A DNA stretch of 8,864 bases from Limnohabitans sp. GTDB taxonomy: Bacteria; Pseudomonadota; Gammaproteobacteria; Burkholderiales; Burkholderiaceae_C. Below, one piece after another: positions 1 through 6,346 of the stretch. Numbering within the stretch: the first letter of the stretch is position 1; each line of letters begins with the position of its first letter. Where the stretch lies: NCBI GenBank assembly GCA_018883305.1, contig VEQI01000116.1:1-8864 (forward strand), in the 5' to 3' direction. A program made the position numbers and the translations under genes. A model generated the notes under the pieces. The model saw nothing but the letters and a program-made list of their open reading frames with translations. It ran no database searches and was not told the origin of the DNA.

Positions 1-534
1 ACCTTGGGGCGTCACATGGGCCAGCACCATGTCGCCCGAGGCGATGTCTTGTCCCATGAACTCGCGGATGTTGACATGGTGAGTCACCAAGATCAACGCT
101 TGGTCGCCTTTGGTCTGCAAAGCTTTGGCAATGAATTGTTGCAAGCTTTGGTTGCGTGCTTTGGCTTGGTCCGGCTCATCAAAAAACGAAGCCAACGATG
201 GCGCTACAGAGACCGCACCGAAGCGTAACCCTTCAGCCGTTTGCTGGCAGCGACACCAAACGCTGCTGTGCACCTGGGCACGCGTCACACCTTGGGCCCG
301 CAGCCATTGCCCAATGCGAACCGCTTGTGCTTTGCCTTCGGCATTCAACACGCGCTGGCTTTCACAGCGCTGCAAAGAATAGCCCGGGGGATCGCCCACA
401 CCGGGCGCGTAAGCGTGGCGCATCAACAAAACATATTGCGCGGTTTGAAGACGGTCGGAAAGTTCGCTGGCCTGAGCCACCAAAGATCCCCAGGCCATCA
501 ATAAGCCCGCTGCCACATGCAGCCACCGCATCAT
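1..534 (-). CDS. Exported histidine phosphatase family protein (3' end cut by window edge)
   Basis: The visible 178 residues run in frame to the window edge, so the C-terminus is missing. The N-terminus is a signal peptide: Arg-3, then a hydrophobic stretch over residues 5-20, then an AQA cleavage-like site near residue 22, so the mature protein is probably periplasmic. The phosphoacceptor motif is LMRHAYAPG at 38-45, with catalytic His40 in RHA rather than the textbook RHG. THH at 151-153 supplies the second conserved His. The segment between carries the conserved DPPGYSL and LNAEGKAQA pattern of short bacterial members. Known of the family: phosphohistidine-mediated phosphate transfer on varied substrates; the substrate here is unknown. 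The start ATG overlaps the upstream DUF393 stop (ATGA), with AGGAG 5 bases before it; a second ATG follows directly and could be used instead. The two genes are probably translated together. Confidence 0.85.
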   Translation of the reverse strand, partial: MMRWLHVAAGLLMAWGSLVAQASELSDRLQTAQYVLLMRHAYAPGVGDPPGYSLQRCESQRVLNAEGKAQAVRIGQWLRAQGVTRAQVHSSVWCRCQQTAEGLRFGAVSVAPSLASFFDEPDQAKARNQSLQQFIAKALQTKGDQALILVTHHVNIREFMGQDIASGDMVLAHVTPQG

Positions 535-935
535 GATGACTCCTGTTGTGTCACCTGCTCACGCCGTTTGACCCAACGCTGCAAGGCGGGCCGCCAACGC
601 AAGAAAACGCTGTAGCCGACTTCCATGAGCGCGATCACACCGGGGAAACGACAGAGGTAGGCCAGAACACGCCAGCCCGGCAACTGCGCCCATAAATGCG
701 CAAAGGCACGGGCACCATCAAGTAACTCCCCCTTGGCTGTCACCACATGGAAGCGCTGCATGAGCTGCGCCTGCGTGGTGCCCGGCGGCAACGACTGCGC
801 TGGTGCAGACACGTCCACCCAATGCAACGCGTGCTGGGGTTGCATCTTTTGATAGAACTGAATTTCACGCAGGCACAACGGGCACGAGCCGTCGTACATC
901 ACGCTCACACAAGGGGTCGGGTTGGGCGCAGACAT
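531..935 (-). CDS. Thiol-disulfide oxidoreductase DCC family protein (DUF393)
   Basis: A 134-residue protein with the family signature YDGSCPLC at residues 14-21, giving a C18-x-x-C21 thioredoxin-like redox pair close to the N-terminus. The later VDVSAP (40-45), LLDGARAF (71-78) and the hydrophobic LAYLCRFPGVIALMEVGYSVF region (91-111) also fit DUF393/DCC proteins, which are usually about 120-140 residues. The reaction is not established for most members; a thiol-disulfide exchange role is inferred from the CxxC motif. I chose the ATG at 935 because it places the motif at the usual distance from the N-terminus. An open extension to 1040 shows no family similarity. No good Shine-Dalgarno precedes 935. 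The stop overlaps the start of the exported histidine phosphatase, so the two are probably cotranscribed. Confidence 0.85.
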   Translation of the reverse strand: MSAPNPTPCVSVMYDGSCPLCLREIQFYQKMQPQHALHWVDVSAPAQSLPPGTTQAQLMQRFHVVTAKGELLDGARAFAHLWAQLPGWRVLAYLCRFPGVIALMEVGYSVFLRWRPALQRWVKRREQVTQQESS

Positions 936-1061
936 AAGCGTGGAATTTAGCAGTGACGAGGCTGCGCCACATCTCTTGGCCGCAATAACCCCAGCGTGAG
1001 GCGCCAGAAGGTAGGAACCGTCCTTGCGCATGTTCCGCATTGCGTGGAGCGTAGCTGTCGG

Positions 1062-1253
1062 TCAGCGAGAAGAAGTGGCTTGTTTCGCGTTTCGGCGACA
1101 GGCCTCTGAACAGTACTTCACCTCATCCCAGTTTTTGGCCCAAGCTTTACGCCAGGTCATAGGGCGTTGACACACACTGCACAACTTGGTGGGCAACGAT
1201 TGCTTGTTGCCTTTGTAGCCCTTAGAGGCGTTAGTGGCATCGACCTTCGCCAT
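1062..1253 (-). CDS. DUF2256 small zinc-ribbon protein
   Basis: A 63-residue basic protein. After a lysine-rich tail (residues 1-20) comes the DUF2256 core: LCSVCQRPMTWRKAW with C25 and C28, then VKYCSEAC with C48 and C52. The four cysteines form a CxxC...CxxxC set expected to bind one zinc ion. The RPMTWRKxWxxxWxxVxYCS pattern is very characteristic of the family, and the length is typical. Function is unknown. From memory, members are often found near photolyase/cryptochrome genes; here a photolyase lies about 5 kb away, so the link is only suggestive. The start at 1253 gives the usual short N-terminus. It sits 19 bases after the VOC gene and is probably cotranscribed with it. An open extension upstream to 1403 overlaps the VOC gene and is not credible. 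Confidence 0.85.
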   Translation of the reverse strand: MAKVDATNASKGYKGNKQSLPTKLCSVCQRPMTWRKAWAKNWDEVKYCSEACRRNAKQATSSR

Positions 1254-1272
1254 CGATGTATCCGAGGAAACC

Positions 1273-1647
1273 TCAAGCTTTGAGCAAGCAATAGGCGGCC
1301 AATTTGTTACCGTCCAAATCACGAAAGTAGGCGCCGTAAAACCCTTTGCCGCGCGGGCCAGGCGCCCCTTCGTCTTTGCCGCCCAAAGCCAGTGCTTTGG
1401 CATGCAACGCTTGCACTTGCGCAGGGTCTACCGCTGCCAACGCCACCATCGTGCCGTTACCCGGCGTGGAGGGTTGACCATCAAACGGTTGCATGACACT
1501 GAACATCGGTTGACCTGGGGTCACGCCCCAGCCCACGCCACGATCGGTTTTAAAGAACGGCTTGGCGCCAAGCAGGGCCAACAATTCACCGTAGAAATGC
1601 ACCGCCTGATCAAGGTCGTTGGTACCTACGCATGTGTATCCGATCAT
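1273..1647 (-). CDS. VOC family (glyoxalase/bleomycin-resistance fold) protein
   Basis: A 124-residue single-domain protein. The vicinal oxygen chelate fold is shown by MIGYTCVGTNDLDQAVHFYGELL at the N-terminus (first beta-alpha-beta module) and by GAPGPRGKGFYGAYFRDLDGNKLAAY near residues 95-119, the usual second-module ending. The position where metal-dependent members have Glu after DGN-x-L is Ala here, so a glyoxalase I-like metal site is doubtful and the substrate cannot be named. The start at 1647 is set by CAGGAG six bases upstream (CAGGAGACCCCCATG); an open extension to 1689 would run into the tRNA. The start codon is only 15 bases downstream of the 3' end of the tRNA gene, and no separate promoter can fit between them, so the mRNA probably begins upstream of the tRNA. 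DUF2256 follows 19 bases later. Confidence 0.88.
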   Translation of the reverse strand: MIGYTCVGTNDLDQAVHFYGELLALLGAKPFFKTDRGVGWGVTPGQPMFSVMQPFDGQPSTPGNGTMVALAAVDPAQVQALHAKALALGGKDEGAPGPRGKGFYGAYFRDLDGNKLAAYCLLKA

Positions 1648-1662
1648 GGGGGTCTCCTGTGT

Positions 1663-1739
1663 TGGTAGGGCGTGTTGGACTTGAACCAACGACCAAAGGA
1701 TTATGAGTCCTCTGCTCTAACCAACTGAGCTAACGCCCC
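1663..1739 (-). tRNA. tRNA with CAT anticodon (Ile2 or elongator Met)
   Basis: A complete 77-base cloverleaf. The acceptor stem pairs GGGGCGT with ACGCCCT (a G-U at the first pair), followed by A and an encoded CCA. The D arm is AGCTCAGTTGGTTAGAGC, the anticodon loop is CTCATAA on a GAGGA/TCCTT stem, the variable loop is TGGTC, and the T arm is GTTGG-TTCAAGT-CCAAC. The anticodon CAT serves initiator Met, elongator Met or lysidine-modified Ile2. The first acceptor pair is not the mismatch typical of initiators. The TTGGTC around the variable loop resembles Ile2 more than the Met sequences I recall, so I lean to Ile2, but this is not settled from sequence alone. A promoter lies just upstream and a VOC gene just downstream. 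Confidence 0.95.
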
Positions 1740-1748
1740 ACTTCGTCA

Positions 1749-1776
1749 ATTCTACCCAGCCGTAGTCTTGCGTCAG
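1749..1776 (-). promoter_or_regulatory. Probable sigma70 promoter of the tRNA gene
   Basis: On the minus strand a TAGAAT box (1749-1754, five of six matches to TATAAT) lies 16 bases after CTGACG (1771-1776, retaining the TGAC core of the -35 consensus). Only nine bases separate the -10 box from the first base of the tRNA, so transcription would start within a few bases of the mature 5' end, as is usual for tRNA genes. It lies in the 58-base gap after plsC, the only gap between yqgE and the tRNA large enough to hold a promoter. It probably also drives the VOC and DUF2256 genes. No transcription data are available to confirm it. Confidence 0.55.
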
Positions 1777-1797
1777 TAACAACGCGGCCCTGTCACC

Positions 1798-2529
1798 TCA
1801 CCTGCAAAGCCGCCCCACCGCCTCATGCAAATCCTGCGCCCATTGCCGTCGGTCACGCCCCTGAGCTTCCTGCACCTGCCCAAAGCGCACGCGTGCCGTG
1901 AAAGCAGGCGCACCCAAGGTACGTAGCACCGACCCCACCAGGGTGTCATCCCCGATGTACAGCACCGCCCGGCTGGGCTGGCCATTGGCTTGCACGTATT
2001 GCAGGCCTAGCGGTATCACGGGCGCATGGGCCGAGATGGCAGCCTGGATCAGGTTGGCATGAAAGGGCAACAGCACTGAGCCATCGCCCGTGGTGCCCTC
2101 GGGAAAAATGGCCAGCATGTCACCGCGTTGCAAGGACTCTGCCATGTGATGAACCACCCGCATGGCATCTCGGCGTGAAGCACGTTCAATGAACAGGGTG
2201 CCCCCAGCCGCGGCCATGGGGCCGATCAGCGGCCAGTGATGAACTTCGGACTTGGAGACAAAGCGGCAATGTCTGGCGGCATGCACCACCAGAATATCCA
2301 GCCAGGACAAGTGATTGGCCACCAGCAGCAAGGGGCCTTGCTGCGGCGCCTCACCCTCCATGTGCAGGCTGATGCCCAAGGCGCGCAACATCTGGCGAGA
2401 CCAGCGTTGCACTTCCTCGGATTGCTGTGCAGGGCTCCACGCCGGGAAACGCACACGAATGGTCCAGTAGCCGACACACAGGCCCCAGAGGACCGCCAGC
2501 AACCGAAAGGGAATGCGCAGCAGTCTCAA
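1798..2529 (-). CDS. plsC: 1-acyl-sn-glycerol-3-phosphate acyltransferase (PlsC family)
   Basis: A 243-residue membrane-bound acyltransferase expected to transfer an acyl chain from acyl-ACP or acyl-CoA to lysophosphatidate, giving phosphatidate for phospholipid synthesis. A hydrophobic segment at residues 3-24 would anchor the N-terminus. The PLSC blocks are in order: NHLSWLD at 72-78 (catalytic H73 and D78 of HxxxxD), GGTLFIERAS at 109-118, FPEGTTGDG at 142-150, and VIPLGLQY at 171-178. The start is a TTG whose last two bases belong to the pyrX stop (TTGA), with AAGG six bases before it. No other start is open upstream, and the next ATG (codon 47) would remove the membrane segment. The overlap implies translational coupling to pyrX. 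A bacterium may carry several PlsC paralogues, so whether this one is the main enzyme is not known. Confidence 0.9.
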   Translation of the reverse strand: MRLLRIPFRLLAVLWGLCVGYWTIRVRFPAWSPAQQSEEVQRWSRQMLRALGISLHMEGEAPQQGPLLLVANHLSWLDILVVHAARHCRFVSKSEVHHWPLIGPMAAAGGTLFIERASRRDAMRVVHHMAESLQRGDMLAIFPEGTTGDGSVLLPFHANLIQAAISAHAPVIPLGLQYVQANGQPSRAVLYIGDDTLVGSVLRTLGAPAFTARVRFGQVQEAQGRDRRQWAQDLHEAVGRLCR

Positions 2530-3836
2530 GCCGTGCCTTGATACGCGAGTTGTCCGCCCACCAGGGTGGCACGTACTCGGCCGCTCATGGACATGCCGCT
2601 CACTTCAAAGGCAAAGGGGGTGTGCTTGCCCTGGCTGCGCAAGGCCTCTGGGGTGACCTGCCAGGTGGCTTGCGGATCGAAGACGCAGATGTCGGCAGCA
2701 GCGCCCACGGCAAGTCGTCCCATCCCCGTCATGGCTTGTCCTACCGAAGAACCCAGCACGCGTGCGGGCCGATCAGTCACCACGGACAAGGCTTGCGCAA
2801 GCGTCAGCCCTTGTGACTCGCCCCAGCGCAGCGCCAGGCTCAGCAACAACTCCATGCCGGTGGCACCAGGTTCGGCTTCCGCGAAGGGTAAGGCTTTGGC
2901 ATCGCCTTCAACTGGCGCGTGGTCGGACACCAGGGCGTCAATGGTGCCATCCGCCAAGGCCGCGGCGAGCGCGTCGCGGTCGCGCTGTTGGCGCAAGGGC
3001 GGTTGCAAACGAGCCCGGCTGTCGAAATACCCGATGTCGTGGTCGGTCAGGTGCAAGGAGTTGATGCTGACATCACAGGTCAATGCCAAGCCCTCTGCCT
3101 TGGCCTGACGGATGAGCTCCACCCCGGCGGCGCTGGAGACGCGACACACATGCACGCGCGCACCCGTGCTGCGCATGAGTGCAAACAACGTGTTCAAGGC
3201 AATGGTTTCCGCAGCCACCGGTACGCCACTCAACCCCAGCCGCGTGGCCAGCGGCCCACTGGCCGCCACGCCCTTGCCCAGGTGGGGATCTTGAGGCCGC
3301 AGCCACACGGTGAATCCATAGGTGGCGGCGTATTGCAACGCGCGTTGCAGCACCTGCGTATCCACCACCGCCGTCTCCGCCTGGCCAAAGCCAATGCAAC
3401 CCGCTTCGGTCAGCTCGGCCATTTCGGTCAGCACTTGCCCTTGCAAGCCACGCGTCAGGGCGCCCAGAGGAAACAGACGCGCACGATGCATTTTTTCAGC
3501 ACGAAACTTGAGCATCTCCACCAGACCCGGCTCATCCAGGACCGGGTCTGTATCTGGCGGGCAGACCAAGCTGGTGATGCCACCCGCCACCGCCGCGCTG
3601 GTTTCAGATTCCAGCATGCCTTCATGCTCAAAGCCGGGCTCGCGCAGGCGTGCGCACAAATCCACCAAACCTGGTGTGACCACGCAACCCGTGGCATCCA
3701 CCGTGCGCTGCGCGGAAAAATCAGCGGGCACACGCCCCACGGCCAGAATGCGGCCCGAGCCGATGGCGATGTCGCCTACCTGGTCCAAGCCACTGGCCGG
3801 GTCGATGATGCGTCCGTTGGAGATCAGTAATTTCAT
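2526..3836 (-). CDS. pyrX: Non-catalytic dihydroorotase-like subunit of aspartate transcarbamoylase (PyrX/PyrC')
   Basis: A 436-residue amidohydrolase-fold protein, full length for type I dihydroorotase. The frame is intact: TPGLVDL...LREPG at 54-68, VSDHAP at 303-308, and the GMGRLAVGAAADICVFDP C-terminal beta segment at 371-388. The metal ligands are mostly gone. The HxH of active enzymes (LHVHLREPG) is LCARLREPG, giving C61 and R63; the region of the bridging Asp/Lys is GFGQAETAV (149-157) with no Asp; the third and fourth His positions are R180 (WLRPQD) and R232 (HVCRVSS). Only the catalytic Asp, D305 in SDHAP, remains. Known of the family: in Pseudomonas-type class A aspartate transcarbamoylase, an inactive PyrC' is a structural partner of PyrB. 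Its position 16 bases after pyrB supports that role. The start is the ATG at 3836 (MKLLISNGRI); an upstream GTG at 3875 would overlap pyrB. Many databases would label it simply dihydroorotase. Confidence 0.92.
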   Translation of the reverse strand: MKLLISNGRIIDPASGLDQVGDIAIGSGRILAVGRVPADFSAQRTVDATGCVVTPGLVDLCARLREPGFEHEGMLESETSAAVAGGITSLVCPPDTDPVLDEPGLVEMLKFRAEKMHRARLFPLGALTRGLQGQVLTEMAELTEAGCIGFGQAETAVVDTQVLQRALQYAATYGFTVWLRPQDPHLGKGVAASGPLATRLGLSGVPVAAETIALNTLFALMRSTGARVHVCRVSSAAGVELIRQAKAEGLALTCDVSINSLHLTDHDIGYFDSRARLQPPLRQQRDRDALAAALADGTIDALVSDHAPVEGDAKALPFAEAEPGATGMELLLSLALRWGESQGLTLAQALSVVTDRPARVLGSSVGQAMTGMGRLAVGAAADICVFDPQATWQVTPEALRSQGKHTPFAFEVSGMSMSGRVRATLVGGQLAYQGTA

Positions 3837-3852
3837 CGGAAGTCTTTCTGGG

Positions 3853-4815
3853 TCATGCCTCGTTGCCGGCCACAATGGACATCACCGCCATGCGAACTGC
3901 AATGCCGAAAGTGACCTGCGGCAGGATCACGCTTTGTGCGCCATCCACCACGGCGGAGTCAATTTCAACGCCACGGTTGATGGGGCCCGGGTGCATGACA
4001 ATGGCGTCTGGCTTGGCCAGTTGCAATTTCTCGGGGGTGAGCCCGAAGCCCTTGAAGTATTCCTGGCTGGAGGGCAGCAAGGCGCCACTCATGCGTTCGT
4101 TTTGCAGACGTAGCATGATGACCACGTCGCAGCCCTTGATGCCCTCTTCCAGCGTGTGGAACACTCGTACACCCATGTGTGACAGATCGGAGGGCACCAG
4201 CGTTTTGGGCCCCACGACGCGCACCTCTGCGGCGCCCAGCGTGGTGAGGGCGTGGATATCGGAGCGCGCCACGCGTGAGTGCAGCACATCGCCCACGATG
4301 GCCACGGTGAGGTTGGAAAAATCTTTCTTGTAGTGCCGGATGGTGTACATGTCCAACAGGCCTTGGGTGGGGTGCGCATGACGGCCATCCCCTGCATTGA
4401 TGACGTGCACGTGCGGCGCCACATGCTGCGCAATCAGATAGGGCGCGCCAGATTCACTGTGGCGCACCACAAACAAATCGGCAGCCATCGCACTCAGGTT
4501 GGCAATGGTGTCCAGAAGCGACTCACCCTTGCTGGCCGACGAGCGCGCGATGTCCAGGTTGATCACGTCTGCGCTCAAACGCTTGGCTGCAATTTCAAAG
4601 GTGGTGCGCGTGCGCGTGCTGTTTTCAAAGAACAGGTTGAACACGCTCTTGCCACGCAGCAAGGGCACCTTCTTGACTTCACGGTCACTGACCGACACAA
4701 ACTGGGACGCAGTATCCAGAATGTGGGTGAGGATGTCGCGTGACAGTCCTTCGGTGGAGAGCAGGTGAATCAGCTCGCCGTGGCGATTGAGTTGGGGGTT
4801 GCGTTTGTACAGCAC
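3853..4815 (-). CDS. pyrB: Aspartate carbamoyltransferase catalytic subunit
   Basis: A 320-residue cytoplasmic enzyme that condenses carbamoyl phosphate with aspartate to N-carbamoyl-aspartate, the committed step of pyrimidine synthesis. The carbamoyl-phosphate site FENSTRTRTTFE is at 63-74 with STRTR at 66-70. The mobile-loop lysine is K96 in SASKGES. HPTQGLLD at 148-155 carries the catalytic His and Gln. LRLQNER at 235-241 and MHPGPINRGVEI at 274-285 bind aspartate. No key residue is missing. The start is a GTG at 4815 giving VLYKRNPQL, the usual betaproteobacterial N-terminus, with TGGAG seven bases upstream; only one base separates it from the pyrR stop. An open extension upstream to 4998 lies inside pyrR and has no ATCase character. 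With pyrX immediately downstream, it probably forms a class A PyrB-PyrX holoenzyme. Confidence 0.97.
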   Translation of the reverse strand: MLYKRNPQLNRHGELIHLLSTEGLSRDILTHILDTASQFVSVSDREVKKVPLLRGKSVFNLFFENSTRTRTTFEIAAKRLSADVINLDIARSSASKGESLLDTIANLSAMAADLFVVRHSESGAPYLIAQHVAPHVHVINAGDGRHAHPTQGLLDMYTIRHYKKDFSNLTVAIVGDVLHSRVARSDIHALTTLGAAEVRVVGPKTLVPSDLSHMGVRVFHTLEEGIKGCDVVIMLRLQNERMSGALLPSSQEYFKGFGLTPEKLQLAKPDAIVMHPGPINRGVEIDSAVVDGAQSVILPQVTFGIAVRMAVMSIVAGNEA

Positions 4816-4816
4816 C

Positions 4817-5317
4817 TCAGGACTCCAGAGAAAATTGAAAGCGACCCTGCTCGTCACGCGCGAGCGAGAGTGACTGAGCCGCAGGCAGTGCCACCCGCGC
4901 AGCCGCAAAATCGGCCTGCACCGGCAGTTCGCGCCCTCCTCGGTCCACCAGCACGGCCAGGCGCACACTGGCAGGACGACCGTAATCAAACAATTCATTG
5001 ATCACCGCGCGCAAGGTGCGTCCGGTGTAGAGCACATCGTCCAGCAAGACCACCTGGGCATCTTCCACCGGGAACGGCAAACGGGTTTGCTGGCTCTTGG
5101 CCAAGCCACGCCGATCAAAATCGTCCCGATGCATGGAAGAGGAAATCGCGCCCGCCTCACCGGGCAGGTTCAAATCACGCTGCAAACGCTCGGCCAGCCA
5201 GGCACCGCCGGAGGTGACACCCACCAAACGCGTTTGCGGCGTCAGCAAGGCCTGCACGCCACGGCGCAGTTCCAGGTAGAGAGCTTCGGCGTCTAGCGCC
5301 AGGGAACCAGTGTTCAT
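4817..5317 (-). CDS. pyrR: PyrR: uracil phosphoribosyltransferase / pyrimidine regulatory protein family
   Basis: A 166-residue PRTase-fold protein. The PRPP-binding loop VVLLDDVLYTGRTLRAV is at 89-105, with the two acidic residues and the YTGRT loop intact. It is followed by the PyrR-specific VDRGGRELPVQADF at 125-138, where Bacillus PyrR has VDRGHRELPIRAD. SSSMHRDDF at 59-67 matches the LYRDD region. Family members convert uracil and PRPP to UMP, and in Bacillus they also bind pyr mRNA to cause attenuation. The start ATG at 5317 has AGGA five bases upstream and is seven bases after the ruvX stop; the open frame continues upstream but only inside ruvX. pyrB begins one base after its stop. 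This order matches the Pseudomonas pyrR-pyrB-pyrC' operon. There is no leader or attenuator in front of it here, so an RNA-regulatory role at this locus is doubtful. Confidence 0.93.
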   Translation of the reverse strand: MNTGSLALDAEALYLELRRGVQALLTPQTRLVGVTSGGAWLAERLQRDLNLPGEAGAISSSMHRDDFDRRGLAKSQQTRLPFPVEDAQVVLLDDVLYTGRTLRAVINELFDYGRPASVRLAVLVDRGGRELPVQADFAAARVALPAAQSLSLARDEQGRFQFSLES

Positions 5318-5324
5318 GGGGTCC

Positions 5325-5750
5325 TCATGGGTGTGCAGGGGCTTCCCGCAGAAATTGTTCCAGGATGATGCACGCCGAGGCGGCGTCCGCATCTTTGGCA
5401 CCTTGCGACAGGGCTTCGGTGGTGCTGTAGCGTTCATCCACTTCAAAGACGGGCAGCGCAAACCGCTGACGCAGCTCACGCGCAAAGCGCCTTGCAAAGC
5501 GGGTGTTCTCATGGGCTGCCCCGTCCGGGTGGAAGGGCACGCCCACCACCAGTGCCTCGGGTTGCCAGGTTTGAATATGCTTTGCCACCAGTGGCCAGCG
5601 TCGATCGCCCTCGGCCTGGATGGTGCCTTGGGGCTCGGCGCGACCCAGAAACCGGCTGGCGTAGGCCACGCCCGTGCGCTTGTGCCCCACATCAAATGCC
5701 AGAAAGGTTTCAGGCCGCAGTGCGTGCATGGCCTGACCCGCTGCGCTCAT
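5325..5750 (-). CDS. ruvX: YqgF/RuvX family RNase H-fold nuclease
   Basis: A 141-residue YqgF-family protein, normal length. FLAFDVGHKRTGVAYA at 16-31 holds the first catalytic acid, D20. EALVVGVPFHPDG at 65-77 is the second beta strand and loop. FEVDERYSTTEA at 102-113 has the DER triad. KDADAASACIILEQFL at 119-134 is the C-terminal DxxAA helix with the last acid. Family members resemble Holliday-junction resolvases and are linked in E. coli to 5'-end processing of pre-16S rRNA; which applies here is not shown by sequence. The start overlaps the yqgE stop in an ATGA, indicating coupled translation, and a further in-frame start upstream lies inside yqgE. Its stop falls in the ribosome-binding region of pyrR. 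The yqgE-ruvX-pyrR order is also found in Pseudomonas. Confidence 0.93.
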   Translation of the reverse strand: MSAAGQAMHALRPETFLAFDVGHKRTGVAYASRFLGRAEPQGTIQAEGDRRWPLVAKHIQTWQPEALVVGVPFHPDGAAHENTRFARRFARELRQRFALPVFEVDERYSTTEALSQGAKDADAASACIILEQFLREAPAHP

Positions 5751-6346
5751 GCGTGCCCCGCGTCGGGTGAGAGCATCCACGACTGCAGGCCCAGCAAGGA
5801 CAGGGCGCGGTCGTAGCGTTGCTCGATGGGGGTGTCAAAGATGACGCTGGCGTCCGCAGCCACTGTGAGCCAGCTGTTCTCGCCAATCTCGGATTCCAGC
5901 TGCCCTTGCCCCCAGGCGGCATAACCCAGGGACACCAGCACTCGGCGCGGACCGGCACCGGTGGACAGCGCTTCCAGCACATCGCGCGAGGTGGTCATCT
6001 CCAGACCGCCCGGGATGGTCATGGTGGAGGCGTAGATCGATTCATTGGAGGTATCGTTATCGGCCTTGAGAGGTTCGTGCAGTACAAAGCCACGCTCGGT
6101 GTGGACAGGCCCCCCCTGAAACACGGGCATGCCAGAGAGGTCTTCTCGTCGCAGGGGCAGATCCACTTTGTCGAACAGGCTCTTGAGGGTCATGTCGCTG
6201 GGTTTGTTGATGACCAACCCCAGGGCGCCACGTTCACTGTGCTCACACAGGTACACCACACTGCGGGAGAATGACTCATCCGACAACCCGGGCATGGCAA
6301 TCAAAAAATGATGCGTCAGGTTGACGGAGAGAGAATCAGAGCTCAT
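5747..6346 (-). CDS. yqgE: YqgE/AlgH family conserved protein (DUF179)
   Basis: A 199-residue protein of the YqgE/AlgH family, whose biochemical function is not settled. All conserved blocks are present: HFLIAMPGLSDESFSRSVVY at 13-32, CEHSERGALGLVINKP at 34-49, VFQGGPVHTERGFVLH at 75-90, and LGYAAWGQGQLESEI at 140-154 followed by NSWLTVAAD. The start is fixed: a TAA stop lies in frame three codons upstream, and ATG 6346 is the first start codon after it. The next ATG falls inside the conserved LIAMPG block. No Shine-Dalgarno precedes the start, and a TAAAAT box lies six bases upstream, so translation may be leaderless. It is the first gene of the pyr block and overlaps ruvX by ATGA. The photolyase gene diverges from it across 21 bases. 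Confidence 0.95.
   Translation of the reverse strand: MSSDSLSVNLTHHFLIAMPGLSDESFSRSVVYLCEHSERGALGLVINKPSDMTLKSLFDKVDLPLRREDLSGMPVFQGGPVHTERGFVLHEPLKADNDTSNESIYASTMTIPGGLEMTTSRDVLEALSTGAGPRRVLVSLGYAAWGQGQLESEIGENSWLTVAADASVIFDTPIEQRYDRALSLLGLQSWMLSPDAGHA

Noticed and set aside
936..1040. N-terminal extension of the DUF393 protein
   Set aside because: Adds 35 residues before a motif that normally lies near the N-terminus; no ribosome-binding site or similarity supports it. The gap 936-1061 shows no other gene or terminator.
2919..3830. 303-codon open frame on the plus strand
   Set aside because: Lies wholly antisense to pyrX, has no recognisable motif, and is the frame expected to stay open opposite GC-rich coding DNA.
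4816..4998. N-terminal extension of PyrB
   Set aside because: The extension lies inside pyrR, has a Cys/Trp/Arg-rich shadow composition, and the GTG at 4815 has a proper ribosome-binding site and the usual VLYKRNPQL start.
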